Assembly (NCBI RefSeq): GCF_000313135.1
Contig: NW_004457712.1
Location: 262,243 to 326,242, forward strand
Source: Acanthamoeba castellanii str. Neff
Lineage: Eukaryota; Discosea; Longamoebia; Acanthamoebidae
Reading direction: 5' to 3'
Length of the DNA stretch: 64,000 nt
Numbering within the stretch: position 1 is the stretch's first letter; every line of letters starts with the position of its first letter. Shown one piece after another: positions 20,046 through 31,015 of the stretch. The notes under the pieces are model-generated. The model was not told the DNA's origin. It saw only the letters and a program-made list of their open reading frames with translations, and did not search any database. Made by a program: the position numbers and the translations under genes.

Positions 20046-23000
20046 CTACTCGTAGTATTCGCCACCGCGGTCGGGAGGGGGCGGAGGGTAGGAGGCCGAC
20101 GCGTCATCGCCGTAGTACTGCTCGTCGTAGCTGTAGCCGTCGTCGACGCCGCCCTCGGTGTAGTACTGGCCCTCGTCCTCGGCGTACTCCTCGGCGGCGC
20201 TCTGCTCCCAGCTGGCCGCTCGGGCAGGCGGAGGAGGCGGTGGCGGCTTGCTGCCCGCTGCCGGGGGAGCGGGCGCTGTTGATGCGCAGGCGGTGAGCAA
20301 ACAAACAAATTGCCAGCCCAATGGGGGGGGAGAAAGAACGAAGGGGAGAATGGCGCACAAAAACGGGGCGGCGGGGAGAGTGGCGGGGGCGGAGCGAAGC
20401 CGGAAGAGGCGGAAGAGAGTGTGGAGGAGCGAAGGGGCGGGGGCGGGCTTAGGGCAGGCGGCGCCAGCGGTGCAGGCGAACTGCGTCCGGGCGACGCCAT
20501 CGGCGGAGGCGGGATCGCTCCCGTCGGAACTACATTGTTTCGCGAATGAAGAACACACCAACACCACGACCACAATCAGAATTCGAGGCAGAACGCGAAA
20601 AAGGGGCGAGAGAAAGGGCGAGTACCGGCAATGGAAGCGCGGTAGCTGGGCACGGGCTGCGCGTGCGACTGCGGAATGGGTTCAAATGTGCCCCTGCACG
20701 AGACCCACCAAGGAGGGGAGTGTCAGCTGATTCCTTGTCTTCCTTTCGCTGAGAGGAGGCGATATACGAATCGAACGAGTCAGCGCGAGCGGGAGGAGAG
20801 GCACTCGGGTCGAGGTCCTTGTTGGGCACATGACGAATGGTTCCGTAATTGGCTCCCTTCTTGGCCTCCTGGATCATGCGGATGTTGGAGGGGCGTGGCG
20901 CCGGGTTCTTGGTCCTGTTCTCACGCAGGCCCTCCGTCACTGGGACCCACCACCACAAGCACCAGGAAACGAAACAGGAACAGAGCACGTCATCGTGTCA
21001 GGCAAGGTCGATAGACCCGTGACGTCATCCATTCCAGAAGACGCCGATGGTGTACCCTCGGTGAGTAGCTCGTGGAGTCTTTCGTGCATCCGCGGGTTGC
21101 CGCCTGCAGCCCTGCTCACATCATTGCTCGGGAAACGCACAGCTTTGGGGGAGGGGAGGGGAGGGAAGCGGTAAGCATGTGCAGCGATTGCAAAGGGCTA
21201 GGAAGGGAAGGGTGCGAACTGAGGAGCGTCTGGTTCCCGTTGGCGACGCAGTTCTTGAGGGCCTGCAAGGAGCCGAGAGCGGCGCCGTTGTTGTCAAAGG
21301 CGATCCAGGTAAGCGCCGTGTTGGCGCGCAGATTGTCGAACACCTTCATCAGGCCCTGTGCTCGCAGCAAGCGGACACAGCCAGCGCAAGGGGAGAGGTG
21401 AGTGGACTGGACAGATTTGCAGATCCGAGTGAGAAGAGGGAAGCAATACAGCGTCGCCGATTTTGTTGCCCGAAATGTCGAGTTCGGTGAGGGACTTGTT
21501 CTCGCCCAGGGCCAGGAGCGATTCAGCAAAGTTGGGTCCGAGGCCGTAGCTCTTGCCTGCATTGCATTGCACATCCAACACATCATAATAAAAACGTTGT
21601 CTCTACAGGAATGCCCAAACAAGGAGGAGTGGACCACGCGACACGTACCATCACCACAGAGCACGAGGGTCTCCAGGTTGTTGGCGCCGCCACCGCTCCG
21701 CAGCCAATCAGCCAACATGGCCAGGCAATCCCTGTATTGGCGATGACAACCACCTCGTGAGCAAGGTCGAGGGCCTAAGGCTTGGAAAAAGGCGGTCGGC
21801 TAGCGCGTACTTGAAGTGTGATCCGCCGATCTTGGCAATGTTGTAGGAGAGATCGACACACTTAAGGCTCTTCTTCTGCATCAGCGCGCTGACGACCAGA
21901 CGGAGCCCGTCGTCCTTCAGCCGATTCTCCCGCAGGATGAGGGTGTGTATGTTGTCGATTCCCGTCAGCCCCTGTTTGTTCAAGCGGGTGTGAGCAACGT
22001 TGAGACACCAAAATAATGTGTCATACATAGCTCACAGCGAGCGGACAAGAAGTCACCTTGGCCAGGTGTTGAGCTCCGGTCGAGCCGAGATCGTTGCCGC
22101 TCAGGTCCAAGATAAGATCATGGATGCGATTGTTGCCTGTTGGACGTAAAAAACGATAGAAAAGGTAAACACTCAGATCACGCACTGCTTGGCGGCCGAA
22201 AAGTGTACCGGCGAGGGGAGCGAGAATGGTGGAGATGTCGGCGGGCGAGGCCTTGCAGAAGGCGAGGTTGAGCACGGAGAGGCAGGACGAAGACTCGATC
22301 AGCAGTCCAATCGCCTGCGCTCCGATCTTCTCCAGCCTGTTGTGGGCCAGGTTGAGGGACGTGAGGGTGTTGCTGAGACCCAACCGCAGCGAGTTGAGAA
22401 CGTTGAAGACATCGAGGCTCGTGTCGGCGAGGTTGAGGTCACGCAGCACGCTCTTATCCTTCAGGTTGGTCGCCCAATAGCTGAGCACCTGCGAACCTGG
22501 GAATGCACTCCTATAGGTCAGCCTTCCGTCGCACTTTTAATCTCCGCTCCAATATCATGCGGGTTTGTCTGCGCACCTGACTTCTCGATCTTGTTCGCTG
22601 ACAGGTCGAGCGACGTGAGCGTGGTCGCAATCGAGAGGTTGTCGCTCAAGCTCGACACCACACTCGAAATGCCTGTCAAGTCGCACAGAATCGTCTCTCT
22701 TGAGTTCAAGTCCCACACGAGCGAAAAGAGAACATAGCGGAGCGAAGAGAGGGGAGAGTGCACCTCGGGGAGTGATGGCGTTGTTGGCGAGGTTGAGGAG
22801 GACGAGGCCGCGCTGGAGGCCCATGAGACCCTGCGCGAAGCCCAACGCGCCCTTCTCCCCCATGCGGTTGTGCGAAAAGTCGACCTCCTGCAGGCCGTTG
22901 TTGGTGTTCTTCTTCAGTGCAGTGCCCACCGCCACAAACCTGCGCCCGGGCGAATCAGATGACGTTGCCGACAGTCAGCTCTCGAAAGGAGGTGGGACCG

Positions 23001-24368
23001 CGACTGTTGGAAAGTGGGAGGAATGCGTACGCGTCGGGCTGGGCGTCGAGGCCTGAAAGTGTGACTCGCTGGAGATGGGTGTTGTGTTCAAGAGTGGATG
23101 CCAGCAAGGCCGCTGCCTCCCGCCTTCCCGCAATCGAGCTCAATGACAGCGCGGTGAAGTACGTGTTGTTGTCTTCGTACGAAAAGAGGGCAAGCAGATG
23201 AGTGAGTTGGGGGGGGGCTGGATGGGGTGCGTTCAAACGGCGATGATTGTGCTAGGCACGTACTCAGGGCGCTGAAGAGGGGCAGGAGGTTGATGGAGTA
23301 GTCCGTGCGTAGCTCGATGCCGGGACAGCTGGACAGCGCGAGCTCGTCCTTGCCCGCCGCTTCCGTGTCCTCTGTGCGAAGATTGCCGGTACCGTGTTAG
23401 TGGTCGCCAGAGCTCCGAGCGAAGAGCCAGAGAGAGAGAGAGAGAGAGTACTGAGATTCTGCACAAGGCCGTGGTTGGGCTTGAGCTGGTAGTAGTTGCA
23501 CCAGGCCTCGTAGGTTTCAACCAGGCCACCACATGGACCCAAGTCCGGTTGGTCCCATCTGTAACCGACGGATGTGAGCGACACAGTTTGATGTAGAGGT
23601 GCCCATTTGGCGCAAATGACGCAGGGCGGGCGAACCCTTGGCTCGACGGGGCGTCGAGGCGCGGGGTGTCCGCTTTGAACCCGCTGCCGAGCGCACGACG
23701 CGCGTCGCGGAAGGCATCCAAGACCTCCTGCGCTCGCGGGGTGGACACCTCCACCACAAACGGCGGGCTGCCCCCGAACTCGAACGTCACACCCTGCGGA
23801 GCCACACATCGACAAAACAACAAAAGAATAATAAATAATTAAAACAATAAATCATAGATAAAATGAAGTTACACACAAACTCGCTTATCTGTTCTCGTGG
23901 CACCAAAACAACCACTTTCTCTTCTCGGGGGCCGAAATTGGCAAGTGGTGCAGGGGGGAGAGGGGGGAGGGGGCAGCGTACGGTGGAGCCCAGGCCTGGC
24001 ACGTCGCCCACGCGTACGCGGGTGAGGTCAAAGTAGTGGCCCTCTCTTTGTATCTGAAACAACCAACAGTTCCACCAACGTCACAGGTCACAAGCCAATG
24101 AGTATTACGGCGCGCGGAGAGAACTAAAATGAAAGAGAAGAGGGGAGGGGGTTCATACAGCTTTTTTGCCTGACACTTTGGAGCGTTTGATGGAGAGGAG
24201 GCGGTAGCGCCCGAGGACCAGGAGGCGGTCCTGCACCTTGTCGCGTTTGAGCTTGAGCACCCAGGCCACCCACCTGACCTCGTCCCCTCGCGCCCCCATC
24301 GCCGCCTCCACGAACCGGCGCTCACCTGCCGTCAACTCCGCACCCCCGCCATTGCCACCTCCATCCAT
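20046..24368 (-). CDS. CARMIL / Acan125-like LRR protein (capping protein-Arp2/3-myosin I linker)
   Basis: Predicted CARMIL family protein acting at the actin-rich cortex, where the family binds capping protein, Arp2/3 and the SH3 domain of class-I myosins. Acan125, the Acanthamoeba member, was found as a myosin-I SH3 ligand. The start MDGGGNGGGAELT at 24368 is preferred to an upstream in-frame ATG at 24488. A CARMIL-type PH domain is spread over the first exons (VQDRLLVLGRYRLLSIKRSK, GHYFDLTRVRVGDVPGLGST, VTFEFGGSPPFVVEV). A long array of ribonuclease-inhibitor-type leucine-rich repeats follows in many exons (e.g. LTSLNLAHNRLEKIGAQAIG at about 22350, LNLANNAITPRG at about 22780, ELDISGNKIGDAV at about 21450). 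Downstream are MHERLHELLTEG, a helical linker, and a Pro-rich C-terminus (VPTGAIPPPPMASPG, SKPPPPPPPARAA) with an acidic Tyr-rich end at 20046. I could not find a classical capping-protein-interaction motif. Whether it is Acan125 itself or a paralogue cannot be told. Confidence 0.85.
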
Positions 24369-24613
24369 TGTCGTCTTCCTCTCTTGGTGTGGTCTCTTCT
24401 TTTTTCGCCTTCTGGCCTTTTTCGTTTTCGTTTTCGTTTCTTGTGGTTGTTGTTCTAATACGCTGGCTGCGAGCCATTCAGCGCCCACCGTGCGAGGAAA
24501 GCAAGCTCAAACTATTCAAATAATCAATTGCCTTTTATTATAAAATAAAATAAAAGTCAAGTAAATCAAGTCGAATTAGTAATGGCTAAAAATCAGACAT
24601 AAATCGCCTTTAT
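24369..24613. promoter_or_regulatory. Divergent region between CARMIL and glycosylase genes
   Basis: About 245 bases. The left part on the plus strand has a TTTTCGTTTTCGTTTTCGTT direct repeat (24418-24438), and the right part is AT-rich (TTATTATAAAATAAAATAAA near 24535-24554). It presumably carries both promoters. The TTTTCG repeat is just upstream of the CARMIL start and could be in its leader. Confidence 0.4.
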
Positions 24614-25838
24614 ATGGAGAGGCTGCGTAGCTTGTGGCTGCGGCCGCCAGGGGAAGAATATGTTGGATCGCAGGAGAGCGACAGAGAACCTGCAGTGGCC
24701 AATCCTGCGGCAGAGGAGGCCAGGAATGTAAATCAAGATCTTACTGATGTGTCGCCCGAGCGCGAGATGAAGGAGGAACAAGAAGGGCCAGTACCGACTG
24801 TACGCCCGTGGGAGCCCCCCAAGTCTCCATTCGGGCTGTTGCAGGAGACCTACCACACGAGCCCATGGCGCCTGCTTGTGGTGTCCATTGTACGTACGTT
24901 GGGCTCTTCTCATCTCTTCCCCCCCCACCGCTGTTCGTTGAAGTAACCAGAGGGAACGGGTTGGGTGGCGCAGTTGCTGAACGTCACTAGTGGACGGCAT
25001 CAGGTTCGTCCTGTGGTGGGGGACCTCTTCGATCGCTACCCCTCCCCGGAGGCCATGGCCGAAGGTGCCTTGCAGTGTTCACCCTGCTCGCGTCTGGCTG
25101 CTCGCGCTTCGCTCCTCACCCCGTGGTGTGCGTGTGGATGTGCATTTGTGTTGCGCGTGCGTGCGTTTGATCTTCTCCGCAGCGGATGAGGAAGAGCTTG
25201 CGGGGATGATCCGTAGGCTGGGTCTGTACAGGAAGCGGGCGAAGGCGCTCGTCGACTTCTCGCGCACCTACCTCGACTCGCCTCCCTGGCGCACCCCCGC
25301 CGAGCTCAAGTACTTTGGCAAATACGCCGATGATTCATACCGGCTCTTCTGCCTAGGAGGCACGTCGCTCTCGCTCTGGCTCACGCCCCTTTTATTGTGT
25401 TCGTCCCGAGTGCGCTGACCACGACACACACACACACCACACACACACAACGCAGAGTGGCGCCAGGTGCGGCCGCGAGACAAGAAGCTTAAGCAGTACC
25501 GGGACTGGCTGTTCGCTCACTATGGTGCCAAGAAGAGCGAGAGCGAACTCGAAGAGGAACACGAGTGGGCCGAACAGGAGGTCCGGCGCAAACAGCGCAT
25601 GAGGGAGGCCAGAGACCAGAGAAAGGAGGAGAGGAAGCGAGCACGCGCCGCCACCCTGAACTCGACCAAGTTGGAAGGGGACTTCGACGAGACGGGAATG
25701 GAGCAGGAGGACGACACAGAAGAGCAAAGCATCGTCGACAATGCTGAGGAGGACGTGCCACGACTACGAAAAGAGAGGAAGACAAAGAAGCGAAGGGCAC
25801 CAGACGAAGTGAAGGCAGACGCAGAAGAAACAGGCTGA
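24614..25838 (+). CDS. MBD4-like DNA glycosylase (HhH-GPD)
   Basis: Nuclear base-excision-repair glycosylase related to the catalytic domain of MBD4, which removes T or U opposite G at deaminated CpG. It starts MERLRSLWLRPPGEEYVG at 24614. The domain runs PPKSPFGLLQETYHTSPWRL, LLNVTSGRHQVRPVV, LFDRYPSPEAMAE, MIRRLGLYRKRAKALV (helix-hairpin-helix), YLDSPPWRTPAELKYFGKYA and DDSYRLFCLG, which holds the catalytic Asp within KYADDSYR, then EWRQVRPRDKKLKQYRDWL. Three introns interrupt it. The C-terminus (about 110 residues) is strongly charged and probably nuclear-targeting (RKERKTKKRRAPDE), ending TGA 25836-25838. No methyl-CpG-binding domain is present, as in plant MBD4L. Family firm, substrate inferred. 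Confidence 0.88.
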
Positions 25839-25883
25839 TCTAGGTCCAAAATGCTCCCGCGCACGCAAACGACTTGTGGCCGC

Positions 25884-26299
25884 TCAGTTGCTTTCTTCGC
25901 TCTCCGCGGCGATGGCCTCCTTGAGCTTGCGCAGCTTTCTGTGCCGGTTTCGTCGATCGTACTGCATGTTGTACTACAAAGGGGTATACGGGAGCGCGTG
26001 TGAGCTAGCGGGGAACAGTTCCCAACGGCTTCCAGGAAATACGACAGCCGGAGGGGGGGAGGGACAGGTGGGAGCGCCCATCGCCGCCTTGCGCAAGAAG
26101 AGGCCCAGCGCTCTTCTGTTCAGGGCCGCTGAAGCGGAAGGAGGAAGGGGCGCACCTCTTCTTGAAGGCAGGCATCGACGGCGGCACGTTCGGCGTTGCA
26201 GGCCCCAAAGAACTTTGCAACGGTTCGCTCCTTGTGGCACTTGTCCAGCTCCAAAATAACCTTGCGGCACATGGGGTGTCCGGCCAGCGGCGGATGCAT
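25884..26299 (-). CDS. CMC2-like twin Cx9C mitochondrial protein
   Basis: Small (about 77 residues) intermembrane-space protein of the CMC1/CMC2 family, needed in yeast and animals for cytochrome c oxidase assembly and imported by the Mia40 relay. Exon 1 starts MHPPLAGHPMC at 26299 and contains the twin motifs C11-x9-C21 and C34-x9-C44, with the CHKE and KFFGACN signatures of CMC2. After an intron of roughly 180 bases (donor gtgcgc near 26155) exon 2 supplies a basic helix YNMQYDRRNRHRKLRKLKEA and ends ESN at TGA 25884-25886. In-frame codons upstream of the chosen ATG look like leader. The identity rests on cysteine spacing plus the MHP start, which are distinctive. Confidence 0.88.
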
Positions 26300-26556
26300 C
26301 TTGCGTGGGCGGAGAAAAAACAAAATCAAAATTCGAAAAGAAATAAACATGACGCAAATTTACCGTCAAATACTAAGAAACAATCTTCGTTGTTCGTCCG
26401 GGCAAACGATACAGTGCGGATGGACAGGCAGAGTGTAAATAAACTCCTATTTATTGTTCGAGGTGGGCACACTACCATATCACGCGAAGGTGGGAGAAAT
26501 GAAAGGGTAGCAGGAGGAGACGAGTACAGTGCGGACGGGAAGGAAGTGAAGAAGCC

Positions 26557-26561
26557 AAAAA
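26557..26561 (-). terminator. RNA polymerase III T5 terminator of 5S gene
   Basis: Five T residues on the minus strand directly follow the last paired base of the 5S RNA, the usual pol III stop signal. Confidence 0.8.
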
Positions 26562-26679
26562 GGATACGGCACGGTAGATTCCCGGGTGGTCGCCCACCCC
26601 AGTACTAACACCGCCTGGCGCAGCTTAACTTCGCTGTTCGGATGGGAAGCGGTGCTTTCTGCGCAGTGTGGCCGTATCC
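26561..26679 (-). rRNA. 5S ribosomal RNA
   Basis: Complete 5S rRNA gene, about 118-119 bases, read on the minus strand. It begins GGATACGGCC and ends with GCCGTATCC, so the ends form the nine-base helix I. Internal signatures are CCCATCCGAACAGCGAAG and TTAAGCTGCGCCAGG of loops A-C, GTACTGGGGTGGGCGACC, and CCGGGAAT of loop E/helix IV, which also form the internal control region bound by TFIIIA. It agrees with my memory of the Acanthamoeba 5S sequence. It stands alone between two protein genes with no second copy in this window, which means it is a dispersed, not tandem, copy here. Confidence 0.97.
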
Positions 26680-27112
26680 ACCGACTTCAGGTTTCACTGC
26701 ACTCTTGACCAGCCCTCTCACTGCCGTCGCCTTGGCCGGCGGGAAGATCACAAGTGGTAGCACAGCCTCACAGGTCACAGCAGACTTTACCCTCTCCGGT
26801 CTAGATCGTACGCCAAGGGACATCTGTATGAGCACACGATGCTCGGGCACGCACACCAGCACTTCTGTGCGAGCACAAAGATAGTAGTCGAGTAGGGCAA
26901 CAGCGAATGTCGATTTTCGCCACTTTTCTCTTTCTTTTTCTGAGCGGTTGTCGACAACAACTGCCAAGACATCTTTTGTCCAGCGAGAAACGGGTCTGTT
27001 GCCCTCAATTTCTTCTCATTCGACCTCGTCTTGCTCGTGCAACGGCGATCGGCACTCAATCGTTGGCAGATCTGTACCTCGTTCAGTTTTCAGAACTGTA
27101 TTAGGCCAGAAG
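26680..27112. other. Region upstream of 5S and TBL1-like genes
   Basis: About 430 bases without a supported gene, holding the 5' flank of the 5S gene and the promoter and leader of the TBL1-like gene. A pyrimidine-rich block (CTTTTCTCTTTCTTTTTCTG, about 26922-26941) lies some 170 bases before the ATG. The 257 bases on the other side of the 5S gene (26300-26556) are likewise empty. Confidence 0.4.
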
Positions 27113-29694
27113 ATGGCGATCACAAGCGAAGAAGTCAATTTGCTGGTCTATCGTTACTTGCTCGAATCAGGTATGAACCGAATCGGTCATGTGAAATGCG
27201 TTACTACTCTCAATCGTCATCGCCAGTGGGATCACTGTTGCCCCCCCCCAATTTAATTGCGCCTAATTATTGCGAAAATATTTTTACAATTTCAAACAGG
27301 TTTCTCTCATTCGGCCTTCACATTTGCAAGTGAGAGTCAGGTCTCGCGCAGCAATCTCGCCACTACCGACGTTCCCACCGGCTCGCTCATCTCCTTTCTC
27401 CAGCGAGGCCTCCAGTACAAGCAACTAGAAACCCATATCAACGAGGTTTGTACGCCGTACACGCGGCTGCTGTCACGCACCACACACACACAACACCACA
27501 CACACATACACAACACACGCCCTGACGCGCTCGGCCCTACTTGTGTTGTGAATGCAGGAGGGGATAGAGGTGCAGTGTGATGCGCCATTCACTCTCACAG
27601 GCCATCACGTCTGTAATATAAGGGGCACAGTGAAGGAGAAAGACACCGACAAGGAAAAGGAGGAACCCCTCTATGAGATGAGAGACGCCAACCAGGAGTA
27701 CTACTCGCTCCCGCTCCCGCTCCGTTCCCACCTTGCTGACCGTTTGATCATCTGGTCGTGCGGCAGGGGTGGTGGACCAGCGCCGATGGAGCAGGAGGAG
27801 GTCGAAGCCAGGGAGATTCCCGATGATCAGGTTACCAAGCTCGAAGGTCACACGTCGGAGGTCTTCATCTGTTCGTGGAGCCCGACCGGACCATTGCTTG
27901 CCTCAGGGTAATGCGACACAAGCTCTCTCTCTCTGTCTCGCACTTTGCTCTGCTTTGCTTTGCTCTTCACTGACCGTGCGTTGGCGCACTCCACAGGTCT
28001 GGGGACAGCACGGCGCGGATCTGGCGAATCCCACCAGGCCCTTGCGGGAAGAGTATGGTGGTAGAGCCCCCGATCGTACTACGACACTTCAACAAAGACC
28101 AGGAATCCAGCAAAGACGTCACCACACTCGATTGGAACGTCCGCGGGGTAAGCCCATCCTCCTCATCATTGCGTTGAGTCCAGCCCAAGGTGGTGCTATT
28201 TGGCTCATTTGTTTTTTAATCCGTGTAATTGCAGAGCGAAGGCGCGTTGCTGGCAACTGGTTCCTACGACGGCCTTGCTCGCATCTGGAGCGAAACTGGT
28301 GCGTTCCCTTTCGCTGCCGCTGCACGCGCACCTTTACCGCTCTTTATTCATTCGTTTATTTATTGACCATGTCCGCGTGCCATTCCATTGCAGGCCAGCT
28401 GAAGAACACACTCAACCGGCACAAGGGGCCGATCTTCTCACTCAAGTGGAACAAGTCGGGCAACTATCTGCTTAGCGGCAGCGTCGACAAAACGGCCATC
28501 ATCTGGGACGCCAAGACGGGAGAGGTCAAGCAGCAGTTCGAATTTCACTCTGGTGTGGCCCTTTTTGCCTTTGCCTGACTCCTCGTCCTGGGCCTCTCTG
28601 CACACAACTAACTTTCTCTTTTCTTTTTCTTCCTTTCTCTGATCTTTTCTCTGCTCAGCTCCGACACTCGACGTGGATTGGAAGAGCGACACGTGCTTTG
28701 CCACCTGCTCCACCGACAAGATGATCTACGTCTGCGAATTGGGCAAGACACGACCAATCCGAGCCTTTGCTGGCCACCAGGCAAGTCTCTCCCCTCACTC
28801 AGCCAGCCTCTCTGCTTCTTCTTCTTCTTCTCTCTCTCTCTCTCGGTGACGACGCACGTAATCTAACCATCGTTCTCTACGTCTTCTTTGTGAATACAGG
28901 ACGAAGTGAACGCCATCAAATGGGACCCCAGCGGCACGCTGCTGGCCTCCTGTTCCGATGATTTCACCGCAAAGGTACGACACCTCGACCAGTCCCTTTT
29001 GTCGTCGAGGTGCTCTCCGCGGGCTCATTGTTGGTCCCCTCCTCCGTTGCCAGATCTGGTCGCTGAAGCAGGAGCGATGCGTGCACGATTTTGAGGAGCA
29101 CCAGAAGGAGATCTACACCATCAAGTGGTCTCCCACCGGTGTTGGCTCGCCCAACCCGAACAGGGCACTCGTGCTGGCCAGTGCTTCCTTCGACGCTATG
29201 ATCAAACTGTGGGACGCCGACCGCGGCGTGTGCTTGTACACGCTCACCAAGCATAGGCACGACCTCTCTCCCTCCGCAAACCTTATTCTTGTGCCACGAG
29301 CGCGCGTGTGCGGTGTGTGCTGAAAACGAACGTGTCACGTCCACCCTGCGCCCCACACAGAGATCCTGTGTATTCCGTGTCGTTCAGTCCCTCAGGAGAG
29401 TATCTCGCCTCTGGTTCTTTCGATCGCTGCCTGCACATTTGGTCTGTCAGGGTACGCGTACCCTTCCCTCCCTTCCCAAGCAAAAGGGCGGGTGGCAGAG
29501 AAAGCGCTTGGCTCTCTCCTCACGTTCTCTCTTTCTTTCTCTCTCGCTGGCGTTTGTTCCTGCAGGACGGCAGCTTGGTGCGAACGTACAGAGGGAACGG
29601 AGGCATTTTCGAGGTGTGCTGGAACAAGGACGGGGACAAGGTGGCCGCCTGCTTCTCCAACAACACAGTGTGCGTGATCGACGTGCGGATGTAG
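27113..29694 (+). CDS. TBL1/TBLR1 (Ebi, HOS15)-like LisH-WD40 corepressor subunit
   Basis: Homologue of transducin-beta-like 1, the nuclear scaffold of NCoR/SMRT-HDAC3 complexes in animals and of HOS15 in plants. It starts [20 protein letters not shown] (27113) with the LisH dimerisation motif, continued after the first intron by [11 protein letters not shown], then the F-box-like segment [17 protein letters not shown] short charged linker precedes eight WD repeats, read from [120 protein letters not shown] and [16 protein letters not shown], to [17 protein letters not shown] at the TAG 29692-29694. About ten short introns. The family is clear at protein level; composition of the amoebal complex is inferred. 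Confidence 0.93.
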
Positions 29695-29770
29695 GAGGCG
29701 CGAAAAGAGAGAAAAGCGAAAGCGAAAGAGAAAGAGAAAGAGGGAAATAAAAGGAAATAACAACTTTTTC

Positions 29771-30900
29771 TTAGGCGCGTGCGGGGACAAAGCTGAGTCC
29801 GGTGAAGTCGTTCCAGATGTCGAGGGTCTGGCGCCGGGCAGGGTGCACCGTGAGGTCCACCCGCGTGAACTGCATCTGGCCGAACACCGTGTTGACGGTG
29901 TAGTACTGCTGGCCGCGCTCATCAAACGCGCCGCCGAACAGGCTCGGAATGCCGGGCACGAAGGCCAGGTCGAAGGTCTTGCGGGACTGGAGGTCGAGCG
30001 CCACCAGGGTGTTGTTGGTGAGGCCCAGGAGGGTGTTGGTCTTGGGGTTCCAGAAGACCTGGTCGTAGCTGACGGCCACGGGGATGGTCTGCTCCAGGCG
30101 GCCGGTGGCGACGTTGAACTGCATCAGGATGTTGTTGTTGTTCTCGTCGGTGCCGCCGACGAAGTAGCGCTGGTTGTAGGGGTCGAAGCCCATCGAGCCC
30201 GTGAAGGTGGCGTAGTTGTCGTTGAAGCGGACCAGAAGAGTATCCTGACCGGTCACCATATTGATCTCCACAATCTGGTTTCGTTCAGTGAAAGAAAGAA
30301 GGTGTGTGTGCACTACCGCACTCGCGCACAATCGCACACGGCACACGCAACGAGACATGGGTCCGCACGCACCTCGTTGTGCTCATCCTGTTTGACGGCG
30401 TAGAGCTTGCGGTGTACGAAGTCGAACTGAATGTCGGTCGGGCTGAACGCCAGACCCACTCGGCCGGCAATGGGGAAGGGCGGATCGACCTTGAAGCTCA
30501 CTATCTCCTGATCGCCTGTGTTTTTGTTGGTGCGGTGTGTTCCACAAACCAATCAACCACCCAACCAATCGGGGCACAAGCAAGTGTGGTCGGAGTTAAA
30601 AAGAAAAGGAAGAGGAAGGAGAAGAAGGGCACCCATGAGGATGAGGGTGCGGTTGACGGGGTCGAAGGTGAAGGCGGTGAATTGGAAGACAAGGTTGCCC
30701 CACCAGTGGGCAAAGGCCGGAGTGCCGGTGGCGGAGTCGAGTTGGACGATGGAGTTGTTGTTGGCACCCAGGTTGTAGGTCAGCGCCACCAAAAAGTCCT
30801 GGCTCGGCGGCACCGGCGCGCCAGCAGCACCGGCGCTTGCGGCGCACAGAAGAACGAAGAGCGAAAGAACCAACACGACCGGCAACCGGAGGACCTGCAT
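29771..30900 (-). CDS. Secreted propeller-like protein of unknown function
   Basis: The ATG at 30898-30900 opens a clear signal peptide (MQVLRLPVVLVLSLFVLLCA, then ASAGAAG). The mature part has a regular series of short repeats: LVALTYNLGANNNSIVQLDS, FTFDPVNRTLILMG, IQFDFVHRKLYAVKQDEHNE, MGFDPYNQRYFVGGTDENNN, VFWNPKTNTLLGLTNNT and FDERGQQYYTVNTV. Each reads as 'F(D/N)P..N.L.(G/V)', so a beta propeller is likely. The C-terminus is FTGLSFVPARA with the stop at 29771-29773. Three exons, two introns. I do not recognise the family. Its 3' end lies 76 bases from that of the TBL1-like gene. Confidence 0.7.
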
Positions 30901-31015
30901 CACCACCAAGAAAGAACGAAAGCGAAAACTCGGGCGCAGACGTAAAGCCAAGACCGTTGGCGCCACGTCAGCCGAAACCTTACGCGCCCACCAGAAATGG
31001 TACAGTTTTCTTATG

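Noticed and set aside
24369..24488. In-frame upstream ATG (24488) for the CARMIL gene
   Set aside because: The extra 40 residues are basic low complexity (KTKTKKARRRKKKR) from a TTTTCG/CTTTTT repeat in the leader; CARMIL PH domains begin soon after the Met.
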